From assembly GCA_001460835.1 (NCBI GenBank), contig CYKH01000209.1, positions 1-33,777 on the forward strand: 33,777 nt of DNA, read 5' to 3'. The notes below the pieces were generated by a model that was given only the letters and a program-made list of their open reading frames with translations, was not told the DNA's origin and made no database searches. The position numbers were made by a program, and so were the translations under genes. Below are positions 8,933-17,514 of this stretch, in pieces; position 1 is the first letter of the stretch; each line of letters starts with the position of its first letter. The DNA is from Bodo saltans (taxonomy: Eukaryota; Euglenozoa; Kinetoplastea; Eubodonida; Bodonidae).

Positions 8933-10954
8933 ATGCCAACCTACCTCGAACAAGAGCTTGCCGCCGCTAAAGTTGACCACCTTGAGCTTAAGCACTTCTT
9001 TTACGATTCCAAGGAACGCTATGAGGCAGTTCAGAAGCTCGATGCTCTCTTCGACGCTGACCCACTTTTTCAAAACCCAGAGAATGATCACTTTCTCTCT
9101 CGCTCTGAGCAGGTACGACTTGCCATTGAGCGTGGCTTCCGTGCACATGCCATCCTGAAGAAGAACCGCGACCTCCTTGGCATGCACAGCCCCATGCACG
9201 GTGATGGTGGTATGCCGGTGGGCCGGTTCACTGGTTCGATGTGCGGCCTCACGGACCACTATGCACTCTTTGTGCAGACTATTATGGGCCAAGGTACACC
9301 TGAACAGATTCGTGAGTGGCTCCCGAAGGCCCTCAATCTTGAGATCATTGGCACGTACGCCCAGACGGAGCTTGGCCATGGGTCCAACGTGCGTGCCCTC
9401 GAGACGGTTGCCACGTACGACGAGACCACCGATAGCCTTGTCGTCAACATGCCCACCATCACGGCCATGAAGTGGTGGCCGGGTGCATTGGGCCTCCTCG
9501 CCACCCATGCCGTGCTGCATGCACGACTCTTGGTGAAGGGAAAGGACTTGGGGTACCACACCGTCATGGTGCAGCTGCGTGATGAGCACCACAAACCCCT
9601 AGCAGGCGTGGAGGTGGGGGACATCGGCCCTAAGATGGGCGGCACGACGATGGACGCTGGATACTTGAGCCTGCACAACGTCCGCATCCCCCGCACCAAC
9701 CTCCTCGCCAAGTTCCAACAGCTGGCCAAGGGAGGAGAGTACACACGTGCCCCTAAGCAGCTTGCCAAGATTGGGTACATGACGATGATGAAGGCACGCG
9801 TGACGCTGGTGTGGGGCGCCATGGGGTACTTGAGCAAAGGCAACGCGATCGTATTCCGCTACGCCGCCTTCCGCCGTCAGGGCTTCGTGGACAGCAAGGC
9901 CGGCATCGCTGGCGGTGAGAAGAAAATTCTTGACCACGTGATCCTCCAGTCCCGCCTATTCCCCCTCGTAGGGCTGCAGCTGGCGTTGTTCTTCTCTTCT
10001 CGCCACTTGGCGAACCTCCTCAAGAAGTTCGATGAGGTGGTCAAGAAGGCTGGAAAGGACATTGAGAGCATTGATACCTCGATGCTGCCCGAGCTCCACG
10101 CCACCAGTGCCGGCATGAAAGCCTTCGGCACTGAGATGGTTCTTGCTGGCCTCGAGGAGGGTCGTAAGTGCTGCGGCGGCCAGGGCTTCACGTATTCCAG
10201 CGGCATTGCACGGATTGTGCTAGACTACATCCCCAACGTAACCTTTGAGGGGGATCGCATTCCGATGGCCCTGCAGACCTCACGTGTTCTCCTTGGTGCC
10301 CTCGCAGGTAAGGTGCCCAAGACGGGCAGCTTTGCCTACTTAGCACGCAGCGGACGCCCCTCCCTTCGTCGTGTCGATGATGTGGAGCACATCGTGTCGG
10401 TGTGGGAGGGCATCGCACGCAATGCTGTCAACACAGTGGGCCGCCAGTTGTATTTCTCCGCCCGCAAGCACAAGTCCCAAGAGAAGGCTTGGGAAGCGAA
10501 CACTGTCCGCCTGCTGACCATGGCACAGGCGCACACATTGTACCAGTTTGTGGATCACTTTGCCCTTGGCCTCAAGGAGTTGCCTGCAAAGGCGCAGCCT
10601 ACCGCCACGCTACTATTCCGCCTCTTCGCATTGACAAAGCTGATCGAAATCCCTGTCGTTGTGTCTGGCCTCACCGCCTCCCAAGGGCAGGCCATTGATC
10701 GTGAGGTCAAAGCGCTGCTGAAGGGAATCCGCCCAAATATTTTGGCGTTCACCGAAGCCCCCGCCTTCTCCGATCGAACTCTCAACTCTCTCATTGCACG
10801 AAACAGCGATGATATCTACGAAGGACTCGTTGACTGGGCGAAGCGCTCACCGCTCAACAAGCCCGAGTTTAGCGAGTCGCTGCACAAGGACGTTCTTTCC
10901 AAGACTCTGAATGCCAAGTACCTCGCCGAGAATAACGCGCGTAGCAAGTTGTAA
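8933..10954 (+). CDS. acyl-CoA oxidase with C-terminal SKL (peroxisomal/glycosomal)
   Basis: The product has 673 residues, the usual length for acyl-CoA oxidases. It should catalyse the FAD-dependent first step of peroxisomal beta-oxidation, turning acyl-CoA and O2 into trans-2-enoyl-CoA and H2O2. Hallmarks in order are the N-terminal helical domain, the FAD/substrate motif TYAQTELGHGSNVRALET (about residues 141-158), MKWWPGALG, and CGGQGFTYSSGIARIV followed by TFEGDR, where Glu439 aligns with the catalytic base of rat ACOX1 (TYEGEN). The last three residues, SKL, are a perfect PTS1, so import into peroxisome-type organelles (glycosomes in this lineage) is very likely. Trypanosomatid parasites are mostly described with dehydrogenase or trifunctional enzymes rather than this oxidase, so its presence suits a free-living relative. 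The ATG at 8933 directly precedes the conserved N-terminal domain. Confidence 0.93.
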   Translation: MPTYLEQELAAAKVDHLELKHFFYDSKERYEAVQKLDALFDADPLFQNPENDHFLSRSEQVRLAIERGFRAHAILKKNRDLLGMHSPMHGDGGMPVGRFTGSMCGLTDHYALFVQTIMGQGTPEQIREWLPKALNLEIIGTYAQTELGHGSNVRALETVATYDETTDSLVVNMPTITAMKWWPGALGLLATHAVLHARLLVKGKDLGYHTVMVQLRDEHHKPLAGVEVGDIGPKMGGTTMDAGYLSLHNVRIPRTNLLAKFQQLAKGGEYTRAPKQLAKIGYMTMMKARVTLVWGAMGYLSKGNAIVFRYAAFRRQGFVDSKAGIAGGEKKILDHVILQSRLFPLVGLQLALFFSSRHLANLLKKFDEVVKKAGKDIESIDTSMLPELHATSAGMKAFGTEMVLAGLEEGRKCCGGQGFTYSSGIARIVLDYIPNVTFEGDRIPMALQTSRVLLGALAGKVPKTGSFAYLARSGRPSLRRVDDVEHIVSVWEGIARNAVNTVGRQLYFSARKHKSQEKAWEANTVRLLTMAQAHTLYQFVDHFALGLKELPAKAQPTATLLFRLFALTKLIEIPVVVSGLTASQGQAIDREVKALLKGIRPNILAFTEAPAFSDRTLNSLIARNSDDIYEGLVDWAKRSPLNKPEFSESLHKDVLSKTLNAKYLAENNARSKL

Positions 10955-11161
10955 GTTGCACTCGATTCACCTCGGCGTGAGGGACGAGACTCGTAGCACG
11001 GGTGTGTGGCCTCACCTCCAAACGACATTTCCATGCATCCTTGGCCGCCTGCACAATCCTTTTGTGAATTACTTTTGTGACTCAACGAACTGTTTCTTTA
11101 GCAGCACTTCCCTTTCGATTTTCAATTCGCGTCACATAGAACACCAGCAAGAGGTTTTTGA

Positions 11162-11845
11162 ATGCTACGAGTGAGCGCGCTTAGAATAGCGAGAGCTCGA
11201 GGCAGTGGTGCAGCGGCTGCCGCAGCAGCTGGCCCGTTCGACCCGTACAAAATTCTCGGTCTACCTTCCACGGCCACCACTGATGAGGCAAAGAAGGCTT
11301 ACCACAAGTTAGCCCTCCGATTTCACCCAGATGCACCAGAGGGGAACAAGGAACGATTCCAAGCGGTGCAGGAGGCACATGAGGCGATAAAGAATGGGTG
11401 GGTAGCAGGCCAACGCTCTGACACCGGAGGCGATGAGAGTGATGGTGATACAGCAGGGGGGGCAAGAAAGTACCGGTCCTCGTATGTGTATGAGGAGCCT
11501 GGGTCCACCGACGACAACTACGTGTCGTCCAACCCAACCCTGCAGCGTAACTTGCAGCTGCTTATGGTGACTTGCTTTGTGGTGTTCATGCTGCGCATGG
11601 TGATGCACCTGACCTCTAGTAAGAAGGACCCCGCCGTGGCGCACTCTCAGCAGCCCGCAGGGGCACCAGATCTATCCGGCTTCATGAATGCGAGCACCGC
11701 ATCCGCCACACCGTCACAGCACGCTTCTTCTTCAGTACATGAGGAGGGTGACGCGGAGTGGAGGAGGTACAAGGAGAGGAACGCTGGAGGGGGCGACAAC
11801 ACGGGCAGCTACCGCTTTGAGATTGGTGGGAAGCCTACTAGCTAG
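11162..11845 (+). CDS. J-domain (DnaJ-like) membrane protein, probably mitochondrial
   Basis: A 227-residue protein. Residues 1-24 are rich in Arg and Ala with no acidic residue (MLRVSALRIARARG...), like a mitochondrial presequence. A J domain follows at about 26-85: DPYKILGL, then KKAYHKLALRFHPD with the essential HPD triad at 55-57, then FQAVQEAHEAI. One hydrophobic segment (about residues 130-150, LLMVTCFVVFMLRMVMHL) would anchor it in a membrane, followed by a polar low-complexity tail. There is no Gly/Phe or zinc-finger region, so it is a type III J protein. Such proteins stimulate a partner Hsp70; here a mitochondrial Hsp70 at the inner membrane is the best guess. The ATG at 11162 follows a pyrimidine-rich stretch with AG near 11100. 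Confidence 0.85.
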   Translation: MLRVSALRIARARGSGAAAAAAAGPFDPYKILGLPSTATTDEAKKAYHKLALRFHPDAPEGNKERFQAVQEAHEAIKNGWVAGQRSDTGGDESDGDTAGGARKYRSSYVYEEPGSTDDNYVSSNPTLQRNLQLLMVTCFVVFMLRMVMHLTSSKKDPAVAHSQQPAGAPDLSGFMNASTASATPSQHASSSVHEEGDAEWRRYKERNAGGGDNTGSYRFEIGGKPTS

Positions 11846-11956
11846 CGATGCTGCACTGCCTTGTCACATATTTGATCTTTTGTTGCGATCACAACTGGAA
11901 CTACTCGACTAGAGTAACTTTTCTTCTGAGATTATGTTGCAATGTCATTGTGTGCG

Positions 11957-12010
11957 ATTTGTTCTTGTTTTGCTGCCTATATTTTGAGGAATCAAATCTC
12001 TGTGCTTCAG
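11957..12010 (+). promoter_or_regulatory. probable spliced-leader acceptor for GP63-like gene A
   Basis: T-rich sequence (about 11957-11983) is followed by CTTCAG with AG at 12009-12010, 20 bases before the ATG at 12030. A GTG-initiated frame begins at 12018, but the ATG four codons later directly precedes the signal peptide, so 12030 is preferred. Confidence 0.45.
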
Positions 12011-12029
12011 ATCACAGGTGCAGCAAGCG

Positions 12030-14459
12030 ATGAAGTCCACTCCACTTCTGTTCCTCCTAGTTGCCGTCTTCATCCTGCATGTGGATTCAGCAACTACCTT
12101 CCAACCTATTCGCATTACTCTAGACACAGATGCGTTGAGTGATGGCCAAGATGTATCAGCAAGTTGCAGGGTCGGCCAGGAAGTAGAAATGACGTGTTCC
12201 CAAGTAGGAGAGACCATCTGTACGCCCACGACGCCAAACTATGTCTGTACGGAGAACGACATCATCAACGCCACCACGAGGAAGGCTGCCCTTGACGCGT
12301 TGACGTTAGCCATCTCGACGGTTAGTTTCCTGCAAGTGAATCCTCTCGCCTCGTCCTACTTATGGGTCAACTCCTCAGTCTGTTTAAAGGACACCAGCGC
12401 CACACCAAACGTCGATCACATCGTTGTCGTGACGATGCGCCCAGCAGACAGTATTGGACAGGGCAGTGCCACCCCATGCTTGTCCAGTACGGTGGATTCT
12501 AGGCCCATTGTTTCCAACATCAACCTACCCCCCGCTACGACCGCCAACACGGCGATATTACAAGCCAATGCTCTGCGCTTCCTGCTGCAGGCCTTAGGCT
12601 TCGATTACACCGTAGTGGATGGGTACGTGGCGCAATACGACACCACCGATGGCACGCCACCAAAGACGTACTACCAGTACGACCCTACTACGTACCCAAA
12701 CGGCCCACTCAGCCTCGTTGGACCTACCGGCGTGCCAGACAGCAACACGCCGAACGTACCTGCCAGCACCATTGTGCAGGACACGAGCATCATTGATATC
12801 AAAGGCATGGTTCGTATGATGATGCACACGCCTAACGTGTTGTCTGTTGCTCGAAGCCACTTTGGCTGCAACAGCCTCACGGGTGTCCTGCTGGAGGAAC
12901 AGTCGCCCAGTGCAATGCGGTGGGAGCGCCGTCAAATTAATTTCGAGGTGCTTGGCAGTGAATTCAGCGTTCCCACGGACGCACCCATCCTCAGCTCCCT
13001 CACCGTAGCGGCCTTTATGGACATGGGCTTTTACCGAGTAGACGCCACCCTTGCTGCGAAGGTGACTCAGGTCCTTGGATGGGGATTCGGCATGGGCTGT
13101 GCCTTTGCTCAAGGATGCACAAGCAGCACATGGCCTGATATCTTTTGCTACTCCGGAGCTGCCATTGGTTACGACCGCACGTTCTGGGGAACATGCGCAG
13201 TGGTCTCCTACGAAACTGCACTAGCCCCTGCATATCAGCACTTCAGCGACACTAAGCAGGGAGGTGCGGATCCCATAGCAGATTACTGCCCCTACTTGGC
13301 GGAGTACAGCGAGACCATCTCAAACCCAGTGACTGTGTGCACGGCTGCTGTCACTCTTGCAGACAACGTTGGCGTCCTTGACAGCAGTGCGTCATGCGGC
13401 TCATGCCGGGCGGTGCGCTCCAACCTTGTCAACGACTCGTACGTGGCGGCAGGGAATACCACCACAGGCTCTCCTCGGTGCATGGACCTGTTCTGCATCA
13501 ACACGACACACGTGGCGGTACGAGTGGGGCAACGGTACATGACGTGCAAGACAGGCGACCGCACGGCGTTGACATTCCCCCTCTCCCACCCCTCCTACGC
13601 ACCGCCTGCAGGGAAGGCCGGGACAACGTACTGGACCGACTATGTGTACAATGGAGTCTGGGACTGCCCACAGCCTTCGTATGTATGCCAAACAGCACTG
13701 GGAGGCAACGCACCGTACCGCTCCTCCTCAGGCATCACTTTGACATCCTCTGCGTGGCCGGAGATTGTGGAGCTTGACCCGCCCCATGGCGTCGTCACCG
13801 GTGCAGAGGCAATCACAGTGAGTGGCCGCAACTTGTTCCAAAAGGACGGCACGATGCTGCCGATATCATGCCGAGGGTTATGGATCGGCGGTGTGGCAAC
13901 AGTGTTCGAGACGTACACGTCCTTAGGCACGAACGCAACGACAGGCCTGGATGTATTCGTTGTCAATACCTCGGCTCTCCCTCAGGCATACAACGACGGC
14001 AGCTCAGGATCAGGATCAGGCTCCGGTGTGACATCTTACGTAGGAGGGGAGGGTGACGATGGGTCGGGCACGGTGGACGTAGCGCTCCTCTGCAAAATAC
14101 CTGACGTGCTGGTATGCAGTGGCGAAGTGGACGGCGGATTCAGTGATGGGTACTGTGCCCTCTCCACAAAGAAAGGCGCCTTCACGTACACCTCCATCCC
14201 CCCCACACCACCAGGCACGTATTTTCTGTCGGATAGCACCAATCAAATTATCATCATTGCTGTCTTTGCAGTGGTGATGCTCGCTATCTTGACGCTGATT
14301 TATTTCTACTGCAGATCTACCTACGCACCGCCTGATGCCATTACATTAGCCAAACTTCAAGACGACGACATTAGCGACAACGAAATGAGTACGTCAGACT
14401 TGAACATGAAGCTGCTGGCCGATATGGCTCAAGCAGCGCAAGAAGATGAAATCCTGTAA
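12030..14459 (+). CDS. GP63/leishmanolysin-like pseudoprotease A, single-pass membrane protein
   Basis: An 809-residue type I membrane protein. A signal peptide covers residues 1-20 (LLFLLVAVFILHVDS). A leishmanolysin (peptidase M8) domain follows, recognised by ALGF after the zinc-helix position, WERR..NFEVLGSEF, SSLTVAAFMDMGFY, WGFGMGCAF, WPDIFC and DYCPY, plus many cysteines. The usual HEXXH is replaced by R183-F-L-L-Q187, and the third zinc histidine (HWE in relatives) is Arg297, so the zinc site is gone and proteolysis is not expected. Residues about 577-640 resemble an IPT/TIG immunoglobulin-like domain (GAEAITVSGRNLF). One transmembrane helix lies near residues 738-761, followed by an acidic Ser/Asp-rich cytosolic tail ending in EDEIL. 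A short Ser-Gly repeat lies just before the last cysteine pair. Likely a surface receptor or binding protein; the ligand is unknown. Confidence 0.85.
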   Translation: MKSTPLLFLLVAVFILHVDSATTFQPIRITLDTDALSDGQDVSASCRVGQEVEMTCSQVGETICTPTTPNYVCTENDIINATTRKAALDALTLAISTVSFLQVNPLASSYLWVNSSVCLKDTSATPNVDHIVVVTMRPADSIGQGSATPCLSSTVDSRPIVSNINLPPATTANTAILQANALRFLLQALGFDYTVVDGYVAQYDTTDGTPPKTYYQYDPTTYPNGPLSLVGPTGVPDSNTPNVPASTIVQDTSIIDIKGMVRMMMHTPNVLSVARSHFGCNSLTGVLLEEQSPSAMRWERRQINFEVLGSEFSVPTDAPILSSLTVAAFMDMGFYRVDATLAAKVTQVLGWGFGMGCAFAQGCTSSTWPDIFCYSGAAIGYDRTFWGTCAVVSYETALAPAYQHFSDTKQGGADPIADYCPYLAEYSETISNPVTVCTAAVTLADNVGVLDSSASCGSCRAVRSNLVNDSYVAAGNTTTGSPRCMDLFCINTTHVAVRVGQRYMTCKTGDRTALTFPLSHPSYAPPAGKAGTTYWTDYVYNGVWDCPQPSYVCQTALGGNAPYRSSSGITLTSSAWPEIVELDPPHGVVTGAEAITVSGRNLFQKDGTMLPISCRGLWIGGVATVFETYTSLGTNATTGLDVFVVNTSALPQAYNDGSSGSGSGSGVTSYVGGEGDDGSGTVDVALLCKIPDVLVCSGEVDGGFSDGYCALSTKKGAFTYTSIPPTPPGTYFLSDSTNQIIIIAVFAVVMLAILTLIYFYCRSTYAPPDAITLAKLQDDDISDNEMSTSDLNMKLLADMAQAAQEDEIL

Positions 14460-14482
14460 ATGTGACATTAGTAACGTCGGAG

Positions 14483-14589
14483 ATCTCTTGTGAGCTTAAG
14501 TGGCACAATCAAAATACACTCCGCACGTTTTGGTGATGTTTGTCTTTGTTTCTTCTCTTTTCTCTCTCAGCGTGTTTTTTCCTCCCTCC
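14483..14589 (+). other. unique intergenic stretch after gene A
   Basis: These bases follow the 3' flank of gene A and precede the duplicated B-type segment. They are T/C-rich (TTTCTTCTCTTTTCTCTCTCAG near 14550) and could have served as a splice acceptor for the copy downstream. I see no coding frame or RNA gene. Confidence 0.4.
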
Positions 14590-15090
14590 ACGCTATCAGC
14601 ATCATTCGAACTTCTCAAACCTGCCTGTTATCCATTCCTTTGTATCTGCCGCTACGTTCTTTAATTTGTGTCTAGTCACAAAGAAAGGGAAGTGCGTTGC
14701 GCAACGCCCTGACGAACTCGCGTTCCTTTCAGTGGAGCATTATCTTCATTGTTGTCTTTCTTCTTAGAACCACCCCCGCAGCCTCAGCAGATTGTCCGAG
14801 CGGGTAAGACCCCCTTCGCCTGTATTTCAACCTGACCCTCATTCAAGCCGGTGCTGATCCGACCCAATGCACGTCAGTAGGTCAAGTGATACAGCCAACT
14901 AGCAGCTGCACTGCTGAGTGCATTGCCCACACCTGCACCGCCTCTGACATTATTAACGCGACGCGGTTTAATCAGTGCGCGACGCAGGCATTCACCGACA
15001 CTTCAACCTTCCTAGGGCAGAGGCTGTGCATCGTGCGGACCCCTGGCGCAAGAGGATGAAATCCTGTAAAAGTGCATAGTAACGTCGGAG
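14590..15090 (+). pseudogene. chimeric GP63-like pseudogene: 5' end of B joined to 3' end of A
   Basis: Bases about 14590-15046 match the 5' flank and start of gene B (about 17401-17851). The part encoding the mature N-terminus (from about 14817) differs at only about 5 of 230 bases. The B start codon is CTG here (14709-14711), and there is an in-frame TAA at 14805-14807 where B has TAT. At 15046/15047 the match switches abruptly to the last codons, stop codon and 3' flank of gene A (14438-14482 matches 15048-15090, with small indels). The relic therefore lacks the whole protease, IPT and membrane regions. It records a deletion or unequal recombination in a former tandem array holding both A-like and B-like copies. 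It cannot make either protein. Confidence 0.9.
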
Positions 15091-15425
15091 GTGGCGCCGC
15101 TGATGATGGGGTCCACGAGAGCTCCGTTGGGACTGCAGAGCTCTCCTCCTCGTCGCTCACGGTGGTGATTGCTCAGCACCAACCACCACGACAAGAGGAG
15201 CAACAACAACAGCGTCAACAACGGCAACCGACGCGGCAACGAAGGTCGTCGAACCCTCTCCAAGGTTCCACAAACTCTAATGGGGGCGCACCAGTTGTCC
15301 CTGCGCTGCCACCACCGACCCACGCCAATAGTAACAGCGGAATTTCGCAGCTCGATGACATCGCTGCCATCACTCCATCGTCCGTGACGACAACAACCAC
15401 AACGCGAGGGAGCTATCGGCGATAG
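15060..15425 (+). other. ATG-less open frame with Gln/Pro/Thr-rich low complexity
   Basis: The frame is open for about 120 codons with a CAA/CAG-rich section (near 15195-15245) and ends at a TAG. It contains no ATG: the first possible start is a GTG lying inside the A-type 3' flank duplicate. No family is recognisable. It could be the remnant of a tail-coding region stranded by the same rearrangement that made the pseudogene, or chance low-complexity DNA. The opposite strand also has an open frame here, which low-complexity sequence easily gives. I do not call it a gene. Confidence 0.3.
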
Positions 15426-15684
15426 CCGGTCCACTTCCTCCTCGTTCGTGCTGTCGACTACCATAATCACTGCTGCCATCGTCATCATCGTCATGTTCAA
15501 CACTATGCACATTTAGCGGCCCACTCTTGTCCATGCAGATTAACCAAAATGCAACAATTTCTTCTTGTTGTTGAATTCTTTTGTCATTAGAGAGAAGGCT
15601 TTCAAAAAAGAAAAAAGGAGCGCCTCTCGGTGATTTCGTCTTCCACAATTCGCCTACCAGGTCGTTTCGATTTTTTCAAATAAG
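15426..15684 (+). other. intergenic region with probable splice acceptor for the glycosyltransferase-like gene
   Basis: No coding signal is seen. CGATTTTTTCAAATAAG (about 15668-15684) ends in AG at 15683-15684, ten bases before the ATG at 15694, and is the probable acceptor. Upstream lies an A-rich stretch (15603-15618). Confidence 0.4.
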
Positions 15685-15693
15685 AATAGTAAG

Positions 15694-17391
15694 ATGCTAC
15701 GCGGCCGTGTCATTGGGCTACTCTTCCTCTGCGGTGCTTTGTGCATCCTACTACTCCCTACGTTGCAAGGTTCGCCAAACGCGCGTGACGTGAGTAGTAG
15801 CGTTGCTGACCTCCATCAATCCACCCCACAGAACGAGTGGAATGAGGAGCTCCGTCTGCTGCATGCCAATCTCCTAGATTCGAAAGGAGACATGAAATCG
15901 ACGGGAAACAACAAGCAGCATGTCGTTCATCCTCGCATTGCACCTCCAACGATAACCAAACAGGCGAAACTCGCCGAAGATGACGCTCCCGCTTTGCGTG
16001 ATGTGGAGGTCCCCGCTGAAGAAGATTCCGAAAGAGACCCACCCGCCGCTTCGGTTGAGGCAAGCCGCAGGGGGGAGGGCCCTCTGCAATGTAACACCAC
16101 ATGGCATCCATTTCCCGCTGATCCCGAGGACCTTGATACCAAGCACGATCGGCAAGGCTGCCATCATCGCCAGTCGATCTCATGCACCGGCAAGCGACTC
16201 AGGCGTGCGCTCGTTATCTACATGCTTCAAACGAAGGGTGCACGTGACATGAATGTGGAAATGCACTCCTTTGACATTTTTATGAACTCTGGTGTGTTTG
16301 GAGAGCACGAGTCGACCGAGATGTTCGAAGGAGTCGACTACATTTTCACGCGCATGCGGCCCCGCCATCTTGGAAAAGTTTTGGCGCCGACGATCATCGC
16401 GGAGAAGGGTAACATCAAGCTCATGTGGGTTCCAGCCGGGCCGTGCGACCTCTGCGCTCACGGACGCGTGATTACCCATCTAGGCGGCGTGGACGCAGTG
16501 AAGGCGAACTACTCGTTTATTGCGTTGCTGAACGGAGGTGCGCGCGGCCCTTTCCAAGCGGCGAACGACGCCCCGTGGATTGACGTGATGGCAATAGGCG
16601 GCCAGGCGACGTGGTCCGAGGCGACACCCCCGATCATGGTGGGGCCGACTGTGAGCACGCAGGTGTCAGTGCACATTCAGACGTATTGCATTGGGATCCA
16701 CAGCGCACTGCTCGCTGAGTACTACCCGTGCCTGACACAGTGCTCCAACTCTGCCGATGGAAAAGGAATGTGCATTCGAGGCGGTGAAATTGCAGGAGGG
16801 AAGGCGTGGATGCGGGGCGGCGGCTGGATTCATGCGTTGGGCAGTAATGTCACACTACGCAGTCCAGCCGATGTGGAAGCTCTAGCGAAAATTCATCGGG
16901 AAAGCAACGTGGTGGAACCTATGCACCATCATTTTGACTTGTGCGCGGCGCTCTTCCCCAAGTTTGGTGGGAGTTTCACCAGAAGCGTCCGTCAGCGAAC
17001 CGCTGCTCACGCTGCCCAACTCGTTTTATTTCAGCCGTTCAATCGCGTGCTATCGGGACGTTTTTTGCTGCAGGAACTACTCGGCACGTGCAATTTTTTA
17101 CATTTAGGTGATATTCTTAACTTTACAATGGTGATCCATGCCTGGTACGGTGTACCTGGTAAGGTTGAAGTGAGCGAAGGTGTTGTGGAGCGGCTTTGGG
17201 AGAGCATCGAACAGCATCGTGGCCGATTAGTTGTGTCCAACAACCTCACTGCGTTTTTCGGCTTTGACCCCGCACCAAACGTCTCGAAGGTGGTCGCAAT
17301 TCACGTTCGCTACAATGAGAAGGACGAGCACTTAAGAGTTCTTGACGGAGAAGTGCTTCAATTTCCTGATTGCGTGAGAAAAGCTTGTTAA
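15694..17391 (+). CDS. type II membrane glycosyltransferase-like protein with DUF3395-like C-terminus
   Basis: A 565-residue protein. Residues 6-25 are hydrophobic after a short basic N-terminus (MLRGR), a signal anchor typical of Golgi/ER lumenal enzymes. A variable stem follows. The catalytic-type region (about 165-400) contains N280-GGA-RGPF287, the 'NxxxRGPF' motif I recall from uncharacterised glycosyltransferase-like proteins of algae and bacteria, followed by WIDVM, GPTVSTQVSVHIQTYCIGI and cysteine-rich CLTQC. Residues about 479-560 (HAWYG..GKVEVSE, GFDPAPNVSKVVAIHVRY, VLDGEVLQFP) resemble the DUF3395 domain at the end of DNAJC11, here without a J domain. It sits between the two GP63-like genes, just 3' of the chimeric relic. 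Enzyme activity is inferred, and no donor or acceptor can be named. Confidence 0.55.
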   Translation: MLRGRVIGLLFLCGALCILLLPTLQGSPNARDVSSSVADLHQSTPQNEWNEELRLLHANLLDSKGDMKSTGNNKQHVVHPRIAPPTITKQAKLAEDDAPALRDVEVPAEEDSERDPPAASVEASRRGEGPLQCNTTWHPFPADPEDLDTKHDRQGCHHRQSISCTGKRLRRALVIYMLQTKGARDMNVEMHSFDIFMNSGVFGEHESTEMFEGVDYIFTRMRPRHLGKVLAPTIIAEKGNIKLMWVPAGPCDLCAHGRVITHLGGVDAVKANYSFIALLNGGARGPFQAANDAPWIDVMAIGGQATWSEATPPIMVGPTVSTQVSVHIQTYCIGIHSALLAEYYPCLTQCSNSADGKGMCIRGGEIAGGKAWMRGGGWIHALGSNVTLRSPADVEALAKIHRESNVVEPMHHHFDLCAALFPKFGGSFTRSVRQRTAAHAAQLVLFQPFNRVLSGRFLLQELLGTCNFLHLGDILNFTMVIHAWYGVPGKVEVSEGVVERLWESIEQHRGRLVVSNNLTAFFGFDPAPNVSKVVAIHVRYNEKDEHLRVLDGEVLQFPDCVRKAC

Positions 17392-17400
17392 ACTTTCACC

Positions 17401-17489
17401 AGTATCAATCGTGCTTCTCTCACTGACCTGTTGTCCATTCCTGTGTGTCTGCCGCTATGTTCTCCTTTAATTTGCGTCTGGTCACAAAG
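17401..17489 (+). promoter_or_regulatory. pyrimidine tract and probable splice acceptor for GP63-like gene B
   Basis: A C/T-rich run (about 17411-17480) precedes AG at 17488-17489. The first ATG after it is 17515, which opens a clear signal peptide. A longer frame starts at a TTG (17431) but lies within the tract. The same segment is duplicated at about 14590-14700 in front of the relic. Confidence 0.5.
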
Positions 17490-17514
17490 AAAGGGAAGTG
17501 CGTTGCGCAACGCC

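Noticed and set aside
15012-15512. Minus-strand open frame of 166 codons beside the chimeric relic
   Set aside because: It overlaps the antisense of the duplicated B and A fragments, is low-complexity, and would be the only gene on the minus strand.
14460-15693. Possible transposon or retroelement as the cause of the scrambled interval
   Set aside because: Both parts of the scar are host gene sequence. No terminal repeats, target-site duplications or transposase/reverse-transcriptase motifs are visible.
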